Shown here one piece after another: positions 51,827-60,779 of a stretch of DNA of 64,000 nt (the first letter of the stretch is position 1; every line of letters begins with the position of its first letter). Origin of the DNA: Fibrobacter succinogenes (lineage in GTDB: Bacteria > Fibrobacterota > Fibrobacteria > Fibrobacterales > Fibrobacteraceae); assembly GCA_902799745.1 (NCBI GenBank), contig CADCBQ010000009.1:36781-100780 (forward strand), in the 5' to 3' direction. The position numbers were made by a program, and so were the translations under genes. Below the pieces are notes generated by a model. The model was not told where the DNA came from. It saw only the letters and a program-made list of their open reading frames with translations, and did not search any database.

Positions 51827-54091
51827 TTATTCGGCGCGCAACTTCTTTGCGGCAGCCACAAGGTTCTTGAGGCTCGCCGTGGTTTCGGTTTCGCCACGGG
51901 TCTTGAGGCCGCAATCGGGGTTCACCCACACATTCTGCTGCGGAACTTTCGCAATGATCTTGTGGAGAGCGTCCACAATTTCCTGTTCCGAGGGAACGCG
52001 CGGAGAGTGAATGTCATACACACCCGGGCCCACCTGAGTTTCAAACTTGGCTTCGTTCAGGGCGTCAAGTAACTTGAGGTCAGAACGGCTTGCTTCGAAG
52101 GTGATCACGTCGGCATCCATGTTGTCGATATCGCGCACGATGTCGTTGAATTCGCTATAGCACATGTGCGTGTGAATCTGCGTTTCGGGCTTGACCTTGG
52201 CATGCACCAGGCGGAATGCGGGAATTGCCCAGTCGAGGTATTCCTTGTGCCAGTCGCTCTTGCGCAGCGGCAACTTTTCGCGGAGAGCGGCTTCGTCAAT
52301 CTGGATAATCTTGATGCCGTTCTTTTCAAGGTCAAGGACTTCGTCGCGGATAGCAAAGCCGATTTCCTGAGCCTGCACCTTCAGCGAAACATCTTCGCGC
52401 GGGAACGACCAGTTGAGAATCGTCACCGGGCCCGTGAGCATGCCCTTCACCGGCTTCTTGGTGCAGCTTTGGGCGTATACAGACCATTCAACGGTAATCG
52501 GAGCACTGCGGCTCACGTCGCCCCAAACTACAGGCGGCTTCACGCAACGAGTGCCATAGCTCTGCACCCAAGCGTTCTGCGTAAAGATAAAGCCGTCAAT
52601 CTTCGTGCCGAAATATTCCACCATGTCATTGCGTTCGAATTCACCGTGCACAATCACGTCGAGGCCGATTTCTTCTTGCAGCTTGATGCATTCGGCAATC
52701 TTCTTCTTGTTGAATTCCACGTACTGTTCCTTGGAGATTTCACCCTTGCGGAATGCGGCGCGGTTTGCGCGGACTTCAGCCGTCTGCGGGAAGGAGCCGA
52801 TTGTGGTCGTCGGGAATGCGGGCAGCTTGAATTCAGCCTTCTGTACTTCGCGACGTTCGAGGCGGCTAGGCTTGCGTTCAAAATCAGCAGCGCTGAGGGC
52901 CGCAAGTTCGGCCTGCACCTTGGCATTTGCCTGCACACGCGGAGTGGCAAAGAGAGCCTTATTCTTTGCGAGAGCTGCAGCATCACCGCTTGCAATTTCA
53001 GCAAGTTCAACGAGCTTCTCTTCAGCGAAGGCGAAATGCTTGAGAATGTCGGCCGAGAGTTTCTGTTCGGTAGCAACCGTATACGGCACATGCAACAGCG
53101 AGCAAGAAGTTCCGACCACCACGTTTTCAGCACCGACAGCCTTTTCGATTTCAGCGAGCAAGGCATTCTTCTGTGCGTAATCGGCACGCCAGATGTTCTT
53201 GCCGTTCACGACACCGGCGAGCAAGAGCGTATTCTTCGGGAAACCAGACTTGATCAGTTCCAGCGACTTGAGGCCTTCCACAAAATCGAGACCGATGGCA
53301 TCGAAACCGAGGGCGACCACATCTTGGTACACATCGCGGATATCACCAAAGTAAGTCTGCAAGGCAACCTTGAGGCCTGCGGCACGCACCTTCTTGATGA
53401 GTTCCACATAAATAGACTTGAAGAGCTGCTTTTCTTCGGCGGTCACGTCGAACACCAAGGCGGGTTCGGCAAAGCTGATCCATTCGGCACCGGCAGCGGC
53501 GAGCAATTCGGCGACCTTTGCGTAAGCGGCTACTGCAGAGGCGGCGAAATCCTTCGCCTGCTTCTTGCCGTTGTAGCGGGCCAAGCGGAGGAACGTGTAT
53601 GCGCCAATCAAAGTCGGCACGGTCTGGATTCCGGCAGCCTTTGCTTCATTGAATTCCTGCACCGGCTTGGAACCGTCTACCTTGAATTCAGAAGCGTCAT
53701 CGATTTCCGGAACAATGTAGTGGTAGTTCGTGTTGAACCACTTCTTCATCGGGAGGGCCTTCACGTCGCCCTTTTCACCCTGGTAACCGTGAGCGGCTGC
53801 AAAATACTTTTCGAGATCGCTAAGTTCGAGTTTCTTGTAGCGTTCCGGAACAATGCCGAACAAGAATGCGGTATCGAGAACATTATCGTAGAACGAGAAA
53901 TCGTTCGAGGGAATAAAGTCGATGCCAGCGGCCTTCTGCTTCTGCCAACCATACTGACGGATTTCGGCGGCGACGTTCTGGAGCTCCGCTTCGGAGATTT
54001 CACCCTTAAAGAACTTTTCGCTTGCAAACTTGAGTTCACGGGCCTTACCGATACGCGGGAAACCAATTACAGATGTTTTTTTATTGCTCAT
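51827..54091 (-). CDS. metE: Cobalamin-independent methionine synthase
   Basis: A 754-residue two-barrel enzyme, the usual MetE length. The N-terminal barrel has [13 protein letters not shown]; the C-terminal catalytic barrel has [31 protein letters not shown], the zinc ligands in [12 protein letters not shown] (His and Cys) and PDCGLKTRG (second Cys). It transfers the methyl group of 5-methyltetrahydrofolate-triglutamate to homocysteine without B12, in the cytoplasm. No B12 or SAM riboswitch is visible upstream; a promoter element and an inverted repeat separate it from a divergent LysR-type regulator, the classical metE-metR arrangement. Confidence 0.95.
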   Translation of the reverse strand: MSNKKTSVIGFPRIGKARELKFASEKFFKGEISEAELQNVAAEIRQYGWQKQKAAGIDFIPSNDFSFYDNVLDTAFLFGIVPERYKKLELSDLEKYFAAAHGYQGEKGDVKALPMKKWFNTNYHYIVPEIDDASEFKVDGSKPVQEFNEAKAAGIQTVPTLIGAYTFLRLARYNGKKQAKDFAASAVAAYAKVAELLAAAGAEWISFAEPALVFDVTAEEKQLFKSIYVELIKKVRAAGLKVALQTYFGDIRDVYQDVVALGFDAIGLDFVEGLKSLELIKSGFPKNTLLLAGVVNGKNIWRADYAQKNALLAEIEKAVGAENVVVGTSCSLLHVPYTVATEQKLSADILKHFAFAEEKLVELAEIASGDAAALAKNKALFATPRVQANAKVQAELAALSAADFERKPSRLERREVQKAEFKLPAFPTTTIGSFPQTAEVRANRAAFRKGEISKEQYVEFNKKKIAECIKLQEEIGLDVIVHGEFERNDMVEYFGTKIDGFIFTQNAWVQSYGTRCVKPPVVWGDVSRSAPITVEWSVYAQSCTKKPVKGMLTGPVTILNWSFPREDVSLKVQAQEIGFAIRDEVLDLEKNGIKIIQIDEAALREKLPLRKSDWHKEYLDWAIPAFRLVHAKVKPETQIHTHMCYSEFNDIVRDIDNMDADVITFEASRSDLKLLDALNEAKFETQVGPGVYDIHSPRVPSEQEIVDALHKIIAKVPQQNVWVNPDCGLKTRGETETTASLKNLVAAAKKLRAE

Positions 54092-54134
54092 AGTGTTTTA
54101 CCTACCTTTTTTGTTTGTTTTTCGTTTACGCCGC

Positions 54135-54142
54135 CAAATATA
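54135..54142 (-). promoter_or_regulatory. TAnnTTTG promoter element (metE)
   Basis: TATATTTG on the minus strand, 43 bases before the metE ATG and close to the LysR-type inverted repeat. Confidence 0.5.
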
Positions 54143-54186
54143 CCTCCGTTTTCATCATCGGTAAAATACTATTTTTTATGCATTCA

Positions 54187-54205
54187 CCATAGATTTTTCC
54201 TATGG
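54187..54205. promoter_or_regulatory. LysR-type T-N11-A operator candidate
   Basis: CCATAG and CTATGG flank 7 bases, forming a T-N11-A dyad. It lies 42 bases before the LysR-regulator ATG and about 45 bases upstream of the metE promoter element, as expected for an activator/autorepressor site. Confidence 0.6.
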
Positions 54206-54247
54206 AACAAACAAAAACATTTGAATAACTAGCTATAAGAAAGCCCT

Positions 54248-55153
54248 ATGACTTTACAACAACTTAAGTACGCCATCGCCATCGCCGATACGCGCAATAT
54301 TACCGAAGCATCCAAGCGCGTATTCATCTCGCAACCGAGCCTTACGGCGGCCATTCATGACCTCGAAGAAGAAATGGGCGTCACCATCTTTAACCGCTCC
54401 AATAAAGGCGTCACGATCACTAACGAGGGCGATGAATTCCTTTCTTATGCAAGGCAAGTTTTGGAACAAGCGACTCTCATGGAAGACCGCTACAAAGGTG
54501 GAAAAAGTGGCAACACCATCTTCTCCGTGAGCTGTCAGCATTACTCTTTTGCGGTCAACGCATTCGTCGATGTCATCCGAAAATTCGGTGGTCCGAGCTA
54601 CGATTTTACGCTCCGAGAGACCCAAACAAATGAAATTATTGACGATATTGCGAAGCTAAAAAGCGAAATTGGCGTACTTTATTTGAGTGATAAGAACGAA
54701 AAAGTCATCAAAAAACTTATTCAAAAGAACAATTTGGTCTTTGAAGAGCTCTTTGCGACCCCTTTGCACGTGTTTATGTCGTCTAAAAACCCACTCGCCA
54801 AGAAAGAAAAAATCACGCTGGAAGACTTAAAGCCGTATCCGTACCTAACCTACGAACAGGGCGATTTCAACTCGTTCTACTTTGCCGAAGAGCCCCTAAC
54901 CGCCATTGATTTCGATTGCCCGCGCAATATCAAGGTTCGCGACCGTGCCACCCTTTTCAACTTACTTATCGGTCTTGACGGCTATACCATTTGTTCCGGC
55001 GTGATTAGCCATAAGCTCAACGGCCGCAACATTATCGCAAGACAACTCGATGTTCACGACAAAATGACCATCGGTTACGTGATGCGAAAAGGCGTAACGC
55101 CATCGCGCTACGCCAAAGCATACATTGCCGCACTTATGCGACACTGCAAATAA
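54248..55153 (+). CDS. LysR-family transcriptional regulator, divergent from metE
   Basis: A 301-residue regulator with the LysR helix-turn-helix at about 17-60 (NITEASKRVFISQPSLTAAIHDLEEEMG), linker helix and two-lobed effector domain. The N-terminal signature resembles CysB/MetR-like sulfur regulators, and its divergent position with a shared T-N11-A site suggests control of metE and itself. The effector (homocysteine in MetR, O-acetylserine in CysB) cannot be told. It is not a metR by direct recognition, so no symbol is given. GC content starts to fall after this gene. Confidence 0.85.
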   Translation: MTLQQLKYAIAIADTRNITEASKRVFISQPSLTAAIHDLEEEMGVTIFNRSNKGVTITNEGDEFLSYARQVLEQATLMEDRYKGGKSGNTIFSVSCQHYSFAVNAFVDVIRKFGGPSYDFTLRETQTNEIIDDIAKLKSEIGVLYLSDKNEKVIKKLIQKNNLVFEELFATPLHVFMSSKNPLAKKEKITLEDLKPYPYLTYEQGDFNSFYFAEEPLTAIDFDCPRNIKVRDRATLFNLLIGLDGYTICSGVISHKLNGRNIIARQLDVHDKMTIGYVMRKGVTPSRYAKAYIAALMRHCK

Positions 55154-55209
55154 ATATGTTTCTTCTCATTACGGATTATATTTTGAGAAAAATACGAGTT
55201 ACGCCCTCT

Positions 55210-55521
55210 TTATCTTTTTCTCTTTTTTGCAAAATAATCCATGACTTGATCAGAAGGAAAAAAGATATGCGTTGTATAATCTTTCACCTTAATCAGTTTA
55301 AAGGTTTCACACATCTTATACACGAATACACTCATTTTTACATTTTTGTTTAGGCATCCTAGAGCTCTTTTTTCTAAATTTTCAAGCAATTGCTTTACCT
55401 TGTCATGAGAAACATGGTGTTCAGTCGCAATATCTATAGCTGAGATCCCTGCTTGATTATTGAAGCATTTCATAACGCAATACTCCAGAATGTTTTTTTT
55501 CATAGTTTTCGATTTTATCAT
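55210..55521 (-). CDS. Small winged-helix-like protein
   Basis: A 103-residue basic protein. The ATG at 55521 has AGGAG 9 bases upstream. A helix-turn-helix is probable at about 26-52 (GISAIDIATEHHVSHDKVKQLLENLEKR), followed by a wing-like beta segment. It may be a small transcription regulator. The gene is AT-rich compared with the flanking genes, as is its neighbour at 55733, which hints at acquired DNA. No partner toxin or kinase is seen. Confidence 0.6.
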   Translation of the reverse strand: MIKSKTMKKNILEYCVMKCFNNQAGISAIDIATEHHVSHDKVKQLLENLEKRALGCLNKNVKMSVFVYKMCETFKLIKVKDYTTHIFFPSDQVMDYFAKKRKR

Positions 55522-55732
55522 GTGATAAATCTCCTATTAAAGTGTTTCTCTAGATATTTTACACAGGAAAATCAAACTTCAATATTTTTAACGAAAAATT
55601 TACACGCAGCACCGCAAAAAAATTCCCCTAATCAATGACATTATTTGCAATTTAGCTCTATTTTAATTTTTTGATGTAATCGTAATCGGCCAACCATTCT
55701 ATATTTTTCAAGTTGATTCACAAGGAGATTTT

Positions 55733-56179
55733 ATGCTTTCCAAGATCATCGAATGGTGTACATTTCCTGCAGCACTTTTGTTTTCTTGTATCACAACAGT
55801 GGTATTATTTTTTGGAATATATGAAAAAGACATGGGCACAACAGCAACTATTCTGCTTAGTTGCTATGTATTAATAACATTCTTTACAATTTTTGATGGT
55901 TTTATATCCGTTGTGGAAACGATTACGAATAAACTCGGCATTACCAAATCAATGTATAAACAGCATCTATTAGAATTAGCAGAGATAAACGAAAAACATA
56001 ACAAAGAAATAGAGAAACTAAACCATGATCACGAAAAGGCAATAGCCTGTTTAGAAGAAAAATACGAAAATAAAATTGAAGCATTGAAAAATAAATATTT
56101 TTCGAGAGAATACGACTCATATAACGCGAAAGATTCCCAAAACTGTGAAGAAGTACTAAAAAATCTTCGTCAGCATTAG
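55733..56179 (+). CDS. Small membrane protein with coiled-coil tail
   Basis: A 148-residue protein with AAGGAG 6-7 bases upstream of the ATG. Two transmembrane helices (about 8-28 and 36-60) are followed by an 80-residue charged coiled coil (ELAEINEKHNKEIEKLNHDHEKAI onwards). No enzymatic motif is visible and I do not recognise the family. AT-rich like the preceding small gene, and without homologous-looking neighbours; this stretch may be horizontally acquired. Confidence 0.65.
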   Translation: MLSKIIEWCTFPAALLFSCITTVVLFFGIYEKDMGTTATILLSCYVLITFFTIFDGFISVVETITNKLGITKSMYKQHLLELAEINEKHNKEIEKLNHDHEKAIACLEEKYENKIEALKNKYFSREYDSYNAKDSQNCEEVLKNLRQH

Positions 56180-56246
56180 AAACTTTTTAAACAGAGCCTT
56201 CTTGTGGGGCAAAATACTCCATCAAAAGAAAAATAAGCCTAATAAG

Positions 56247-57335
56247 CTACTTCTCAATCACGCCGGAGGCGACCACACCATCGCCAGCGTAAAGCACCAG
56301 CACTTGGCCGGGGGCGGCAGCGAACTGCGGGGTTTCGAATTCCACGCGAATGCGGCCCGGCTCCAAGTCAAGAATCTTTGCGGGAGAACCCTTATGGCCC
56401 AATCGAATGTGGGCGTCTAGCGGCCCTGCGAGCAGCGGCGAATTTTCAGAAACCATCAAATTCAAATCGATGGCCGAAACCTGGATGCAGGAAAGAGCGC
56501 TGCGGGGACCGAGAATCACCTGATTCTTGGCGGCATCAATGGCCACCACAAAAAGCGGTTCCTTTTGCCCACCAATATTCAAGCCCTTGCGCTGACCCAC
56601 GGTGTAATTCACAATACCCTTGTGTTTACCCAGCACCTTGCCGCTCACATCTACAAAATCTCCCGGAACTTGGTCCGATTCTTCGAACAGCACCGAGTAA
56701 TCACCGCATTCAATAAAATCTTGGCTTTCGCGCTTTTCGGCAAAATCATTCCAACCGATTTCAGCGGCAAGCGCTTTCACGTCATCCTTGTGCATTCCGC
56801 CCAGCGGGAACAGCACAGTCGAAAGCTGCTCCGCCGAAAGTCGCGACAAAAAGTAGGTCTGATCTTTGCGGGTATCTTTAGCCTGATACAAGAACGGAAC
56901 ATCCGGATTTTGGAAATCGAGACGCGCGTAATGCCCCGTGGCAAAATGGTCAAATTCAATTCCCATTTTGCGGGCGGCCAGTTGCAACGCCCCGAATTTA
57001 ATCGACTGATTGCAACGCACGCACGGGTTCGGCGTACGACCAGCGCGGTATTCGGCGCGGAAATAATCCAGCACCTTGGTTTTATATTCGCCGGCGACAG
57101 GAACCACATAATGCGGGATTCCCAAGCGGTCTGCCACCAATTTCGCCTCGGCAATATTCTTGTCTTCGCTCGGGCCATAGCAACCTTCGCGGCCTTCTAC
57201 GGCAGGCATATTCACCGAGCCGTCCCACGTTGCCATGGTGAGTCCCACCACATCGTACCCCTGCTTTTGCAACAGGTACGCCGAAAGGGCGGAATCTACA
57301 CCGCCCGATAAACCAACTGCCACTCTTTTTGCCAT
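56247..57335 (-). CDS. mnmA: tRNA-specific 2-thiouridylase
   Basis: A 362-residue enzyme starting at the ATG at 57335. The PP-loop SGGVDSALSAYLL is at about 10-20; catalytic Cys in NPCVRCNQSIKF and the second, persulfide-carrying Cys in SQDFIECGDYS; YTVGQRKGLNIGG and a C-terminal beta-barrel complete the fold. It puts sulfur on U34 of Lys, Glu and Gln tRNAs in the cytoplasm. The longer frame from 57359 would add eight residues before the fold and lacks a ribosome site. A promoter element lies 5 bases before the ATG, implying a leaderless mRNA. Confidence 0.93.
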   Translation of the reverse strand: MAKRVAVGLSGGVDSALSAYLLQKQGYDVVGLTMATWDGSVNMPAVEGREGCYGPSEDKNIAEAKLVADRLGIPHYVVPVAGEYKTKVLDYFRAEYRAGRTPNPCVRCNQSIKFGALQLAARKMGIEFDHFATGHYARLDFQNPDVPFLYQAKDTRKDQTYFLSRLSAEQLSTVLFPLGGMHKDDVKALAAEIGWNDFAEKRESQDFIECGDYSVLFEESDQVPGDFVDVSGKVLGKHKGIVNYTVGQRKGLNIGGQKEPLFVVAIDAAKNQVILGPRSALSCIQVSAIDLNLMVSENSPLLAGPLDAHIRLGHKGSPAKILDLEPGRIRVEFETPQFAAAPGQVLVLYAGDGVVASGVIEK

Positions 57336-57340
57336 TTGGC

Positions 57341-57348
57341 CAAATGTA
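57341..57348 (-). promoter_or_regulatory. TAnnTTTG promoter element (mnmA)
   Basis: TACATTTG on the minus strand, 5 bases before the mnmA ATG; transcription would start at the codon itself. Confidence 0.5.
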
Positions 57349-57405
57349 GAAGTCCCCAAAACAAATGTCTAATAAAGTTTTTTGATACCTAGGTATCGCT
57401 AAAAA

Positions 57406-57927
57406 TTATACCGGCAATTTCGAGCAGAGTTTTTCGACTGTGTCCGAAAGCAGTTTCTTCACGTCGTCACGGTTGCAGGCATCCAGCTGTTCCATGCACG
57501 CCGTCAAGGTCAAGACAATGGTCTCCCTAAAGGCATACTCTTCTTGCAGTTTGCGTTCCTTGCCGTATTCCCACAAGGCAAAGATTAACGCAAATACCGC
57601 CATCGAAGACATGGCGACATTGATCACCACATCGGCCCATACAGAATCCGTATGCACGCCGAATCGGGTAAACACATTATAAATCCACCAGGAGCCACCG
57701 CCGAACAGCACCAGACTCAGGAACAGCCAAGTACGCGCCTTTCGGCCAAGGTTTCGCTTTCTCTTGCTAAAGCTGCCACCCAGGGAACCGCCGCCCACAA
57801 AATCCGTCATCTTCTTGATTTCTTCCACCTTCTCGTTAGACGTATTCAAACAAGCCTGAACATCCTTCAAGCTATTTTCCGTCATGCTGTCGATTTCAGA
57901 AATCTTGGCGCAAGCCTGGTCAATCAA
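57406..57927 (-). CDS. Membrane-anchored C-terminal half of a split coiled-coil protein
   Basis: A 173-residue frame beginning at a TTG, with coiled-coil start, basic stretch (SKRKRNLGRKAR), two transmembrane helices (about 67-87 and 103-123) and a cytoplasmic tail. It overlaps the preceding gene by 4 bases. If one base is added to the A5 run (T5 on the plus strand at 57945-57949), the upstream frame continues as EKIESAQNLIDQACAKISEI with coiled-coil spacing kept, so this is probably the 3' part of one gene of about 425 codons. I know of no family; the combined layout suggests a structural membrane protein. Confidence 0.6.
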   Translation of the reverse strand: MIDQACAKISEIDSMTENSLKDVQACLNTSNEKVEEIKKMTDFVGGGSLGGSFSKRKRNLGRKARTWLFLSLVLFGGGSWWIYNVFTRFGVHTDSVWADVVINVAMSSMAVFALIFALWEYGKERKLQEEYAFRETIVLTLTACMEQLDACNRDDVKKLLSDTVEKLCSKLPV

Positions 57928-58658
57928 ATTCTGAGCAGATTCAATTTTTCTGCAAATTGTCTGTCCTTGTCATCGGCGTCATTCATCTTAAGCGCCAAAG
58001 ACTCCCTAAGTTCTTCCAAGCTACGCTTCTGCGCATCCAGTTGTTCCGTCAACGCTTGTATCTCGGCAACCTTTTCTGTCGCCTCCGCCGACTTGGCTTT
58101 CGCACTCTGTTCCGATTCCGTCACAGATACCATCTGGGCCTTCACCAGGTCTGTCATCTTCAGAATTCTTTCGAATTCTTCTGACGCCTTATCGAACAAA
58201 GCGCATGTCTTTTCTTCCGCTTCGGTAATGGCCGCCACACGTTCATCCAAATTATCTTTCTGCGGGGCATTCCAAAAGCCAAACATCATCTCGTATACAG
58301 CAAGGTTTCTGGTGCAAATAGAGAGAACCGTGACATTCTGCTTTTTGATAGACGCAGCAATCAACATGATTAACTGCGAAAGCGTCTTGGGCGGAAATCC
58401 GAAATAGGTCAACTCGGAATCCCTTACGCGGGCTGGTTCCGGCAAATCAAAAGGCAAATATAACCAATCGTTCGTTTTCATCTTTTCGCACAATTGGGCA
58501 AAAGGTCGCTTCACATTTTCGAGCGCCTTGCGCAACTGCACCGACCTGACCGTGCGATCGTGAACACTCACGCCAGCATAGGTATGAAGATATTCATCTC
58601 GGCTATTTTCTAAAAGATTGATGCTATCAAGAAGCTCTTCGCGCTGTTGACGATTCAT
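57924..58658 (-). CDS. Coiled-coil N-terminal half of a split membrane protein
   Basis: A 244-residue cytoplasmic protein with an unknown N-terminal domain (about 1-150: RTVRSVQLRKALENVKRPFAQL, LPEPARVRDSELTYFGFPP) and a long coiled coil (about 150-240, SAKAKSAEATEKVAEIQALTEQ). It ends in RI* shortly after an A5 run. The start at 58658 is chosen over a GTG 30 bases upstream, neither with a good ribosome site. Its last residues are out of pattern compared with the alternative frame, which supports a frameshift rather than an independent stop. Function unknown. Confidence 0.6.
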   Translation of the reverse strand: MNRQQREELLDSINLLENSRDEYLHTYAGVSVHDRTVRSVQLRKALENVKRPFAQLCEKMKTNDWLYLPFDLPEPARVRDSELTYFGFPPKTLSQLIMLIAASIKKQNVTVLSICTRNLAVYEMMFGFWNAPQKDNLDERVAAITEAEEKTCALFDKASEEFERILKMTDLVKAQMVSVTESEQSAKAKSAEATEKVAEIQALTEQLDAQKRSLEELRESLALKMNDADDKDRQFAEKLNLLRI

Positions 58659-58753
58659 CCCAAACCCACTTTTTAAAAAACCGCGCACAAGATAACTTTT
58701 TTTAACGCGATTCAGGGGCTATCTTTCGTACAACATCATTCCTTTATGCTTAA

Positions 58754-59296
58754 CTAAAGTTTACATTTTTCGAACTCGGCCAAAAAAGCACGTCCCTGTT
58801 CCCATTCGCCCAAATTTGAATCGGAATTGATGTGCCCTAGCGCGCCTGCATTAAACAACTTCGCGCCCCACGCCTCGGCAAAAAATTTCGTACGCGCGGG
58901 CGTCATGTACGGGTCGTTTTCGCTCCCCACAATGCAAACAGGCACCGGAAGTTTTTCGGTAGGCATCGGAGCAAAGTTCTTGATGACATCGACCGTGTCG
59001 GCATCGGCAGGGGCCACAAGGAAGGCCCCCTTGATATTCGCCGGAAGATTCCCTTGCTGTTTCGCACGCAAAAGCCAGAGAGCCGTCGTTACGACGCCCA
59101 GACTATGTGAAACCAGAATCGTGTCGTCCTTCAGCTGGCGGACAGCTTCATCGAGTGTCGCAATCCAATCCTCTTTTTGGGGCTTATCCCAGCAATGCTG
59201 ATAGACTCGGCTTGCGCTAGACAGGCTTTTGGTCCAAAAAGTTTGCCAATGGTTCGGGCCAGAATTATTTAAACCGGGAACAATCAAGTAGTGCAT
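58754..59296 (-). CDS. RBBP9/YdeN-type serine hydrolase
   Basis: A 180-residue small alpha/beta hydrolase. It starts at the ATG at 59296, giving MHYLIVPGLNNSGPNHWQTFW, the family's opening motif. The triad is visible: nucleophile Ser in LVSHSLGVV, Asp in GSENDPYM and His in GALGHINSDS. These small hydrolases occur widely in bacteria with unclear physiological substrates. It is cytoplasmic, with no signal peptide. It lies 74 bases downstream of the methyltransferase gene on the same strand. Confidence 0.8.
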   Translation of the reverse strand: MHYLIVPGLNNSGPNHWQTFWTKSLSSASRVYQHCWDKPQKEDWIATLDEAVRQLKDDTILVSHSLGVVTTALWLLRAKQQGNLPANIKGAFLVAPADADTVDVIKNFAPMPTEKLPVPVCIVGSENDPYMTPARTKFFAEAWGAKLFNAGALGHINSDSNLGEWEQGRAFLAEFEKCKL

Positions 59297-59370
59297 TCGA
59301 GAAGTCCTTTTCTTTCCTATAAAAATAGTATAAAAACAAAGACTCCGCAAAATCGTTAATGCCGTTTTGC

Positions 59371-60213
59371 CTACTTTACCGCCGCTATCAGACGCACGGA
59401 ATCGAACGCCTTCAGGTTTCCCATCAGAAAATACCGCTGCTGTAGCGCATTTTCGCCGAGAAATTCGTCGACCTTGAATCCGTAACGCTCAAGCACCTCG
59501 AAAACTTCGCGGTCCAAGTAGCCATCGGCCATGGTTTCGCCGCAATCAGCAACAATTTTTCGCAATTCCTGAACCGAATTCGAATAGGCATCTTTTTGCA
59601 GGTAATCGAATACAATCGAAATGCCGGTTGATGCAATCTCTGAAAACTGCCGCACGGTTTCTGCAAAAACAGGAAGCGGAAGGTAATATGAGACACCCAG
59701 AATGCTAATAACGGTCGGCTTTTTGCAGTCAAAGCCATTTGCGACAAGTCTTTCGACAATGCTGTCCTTGCTGAAGTCAATCGCCACAAAATGGACATTC
59801 TCCGAAACGCTCCACTTGAGTTTGCGAATGCGATTTTTCTTGTAGCTTTGCGTCGGAAGCAAATCCAGTTCAAAAACTTCTACATTCGGGTCTTTGTTGC
59901 GGAACGAGAACGTGTCTACGCCCGCACCGCAAATTACATATTGAATCTTTCCCGAACGGGCAAGGAGCTTAACGCGATCTTCGGCGAAGCGGCTTCGCGA
60001 AAGTACAATCGGGAGAAAATATTTTCGATTGAAAAACTCCACCGAATTTTCCGATTCCTGCGGAAAGCGTTTTAAGATAAAGTTTGAGACTTTATCGTAC
60101 TCTTCTCGCCCCATAAAATCCAATGCCAAAAAGTCATTGAAAACAGTATGGTCTGGTTGTGATGAATGCCAGGCACGGGCAAATGCGCACAGTTTTGCCG
60201 TTAAACTTTCCAT
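59371..60213 (-). CDS. LCM-family SAM-dependent methyltransferase
   Basis: A 280-residue class I methyltransferase of the leucine carboxyl methyltransferase-like family. The SAM-binding motif VICGAGVDTFSFRN (GAGxDTxxFR) lies at about 93-106; VEVFELDLLPTQSYKKNRI gives motif II with the acidic residue, and ISILGVSYYLPLPV motif IV. Bacterial members methylate carboxyl or hydroxyl groups of small molecules or lipids; the substrate is unknown. It lies downstream of the nitrogenase-like accessory genes, separated by a hairpin. Confidence 0.8.
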   Translation of the reverse strand: MESLTAKLCAFARAWHSSQPDHTVFNDFLALDFMGREEYDKVSNFILKRFPQESENSVEFFNRKYFLPIVLSRSRFAEDRVKLLARSGKIQYVICGAGVDTFSFRNKDPNVEVFELDLLPTQSYKKNRIRKLKWSVSENVHFVAIDFSKDSIVERLVANGFDCKKPTVISILGVSYYLPLPVFAETVRQFSEIASTGISIVFDYLQKDAYSNSVQELRKIVADCGETMADGYLDREVFEVLERYGFKVDEFLGENALQQRYFLMGNLKAFDSVRLIAAVK

Positions 60214-60261
60214 TGTATTTTCCTTTTAAAATTTTAGTTGAGGGCCTTAGCCCATAAGAAA

Positions 60262-60290
60262 CGCCCGCGTAGGTTAACCTTACACGGGCG
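60262..60290 (-). terminator. Hairpin after the NifB/NifX-like genes
   Basis: Imperfect stem CGCCCG..GTA..GG / CC..TAC..CGGGCG with a TTAA loop; on the minus strand TTTCTT follows. Likely terminator of the NifB-like operon. Confidence 0.55.
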
Positions 60291-60319
60291 ACAAAAATGA
60301 ATACCGCAATAAACGCCCG

Positions 60320-60367
60320 TCAACATCGGCCGTTCTTACAACAAAATCCTACAATCAGAGGCAGCAT
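60320..60367 (-). CDS. Possible 15-residue Cys-rich micro-ORF
   Basis: Begins 1 base after the stop of the NifX-like gene and has AGGA 9 bases upstream. It would encode MLPLIVGFCCKNGRC. Three Cys in 15 residues and tight coupling to a metal-cluster-binding protein make it notable, but a frame this short can arise by chance. Confidence 0.2.
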   Translation of the reverse strand: MLPLIVGFCCKNGRC

Positions 60368-60368
60368 T

Positions 60369-60779
60369 TTATTTATCCTGTAATCCCTTGAGTCTCTGGG
60401 TACGTTCCGCAATCTTTTTGCGGTATACGTTGATTTTGGCAATCGCTTCGGCGATGGGGAGCGCGATATCGAAAGCGCGCACGTTAAAGCGCGTTAACGC
60501 CTGCACCGCCTGCGGGCCAAGCTGCGAGCAGAGAACATAATCCAGATCGGCTAGATTCTTTGCTGCCGAGAACATGGATGAACGTTCCACATCTCGCTGA
60601 CCGCAAGCGCCATCGCCGCATGTGCCGTCGCAATGCTCCGGCTTAACGCGGACTTCGACTTTTTCAAATTTTCCGCTTTCTTCATCGACTTCGTAGACGT
60701 CGAACGCCGCAGCATGTCCAAAGTGAACATTGACATTTTCGCCATCGTTTGTGGCGACAGCAACTCTATATTTAGCCAT
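60369..60779 (-). CDS. NifX/NifB C-terminal-type iron-molybdenum cluster-binding protein
   Basis: A 136-residue protein of the dinitrogenase iron-molybdenum cofactor family (NifX, NafY and the NifB C-terminal domain). RVAVATNDGENVNVHFGHAAAFDVYEV is the typical first half, with the conserved His in HFGHA, and LGPQAVQALTRFNVRAFDI the second. The insert HCDGTCGDGACGQ carries several Cys and may bind a cluster. It should carry NifB-co or a related cluster during cofactor assembly in the cytoplasm. It overlaps the NifB-like gene by 8 bases, so the two are co-translated. Confidence 0.85.
   Translation of the reverse strand: MAKYRVAVATNDGENVNVHFGHAAAFDVYEVDEESGKFEKVEVRVKPEHCDGTCGDGACGQRDVERSSMFSAAKNLADLDYVLCSQLGPQAVQALTRFNVRAFDIALPIAEAIAKINVYRKKIAERTQRLKGLQDK

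Noticed and set aside
54092-54247. SAM or cobalamin riboswitch before metE
   Set aside because: The spacer is too short and shows only a promoter element and a LysR-type dyad.
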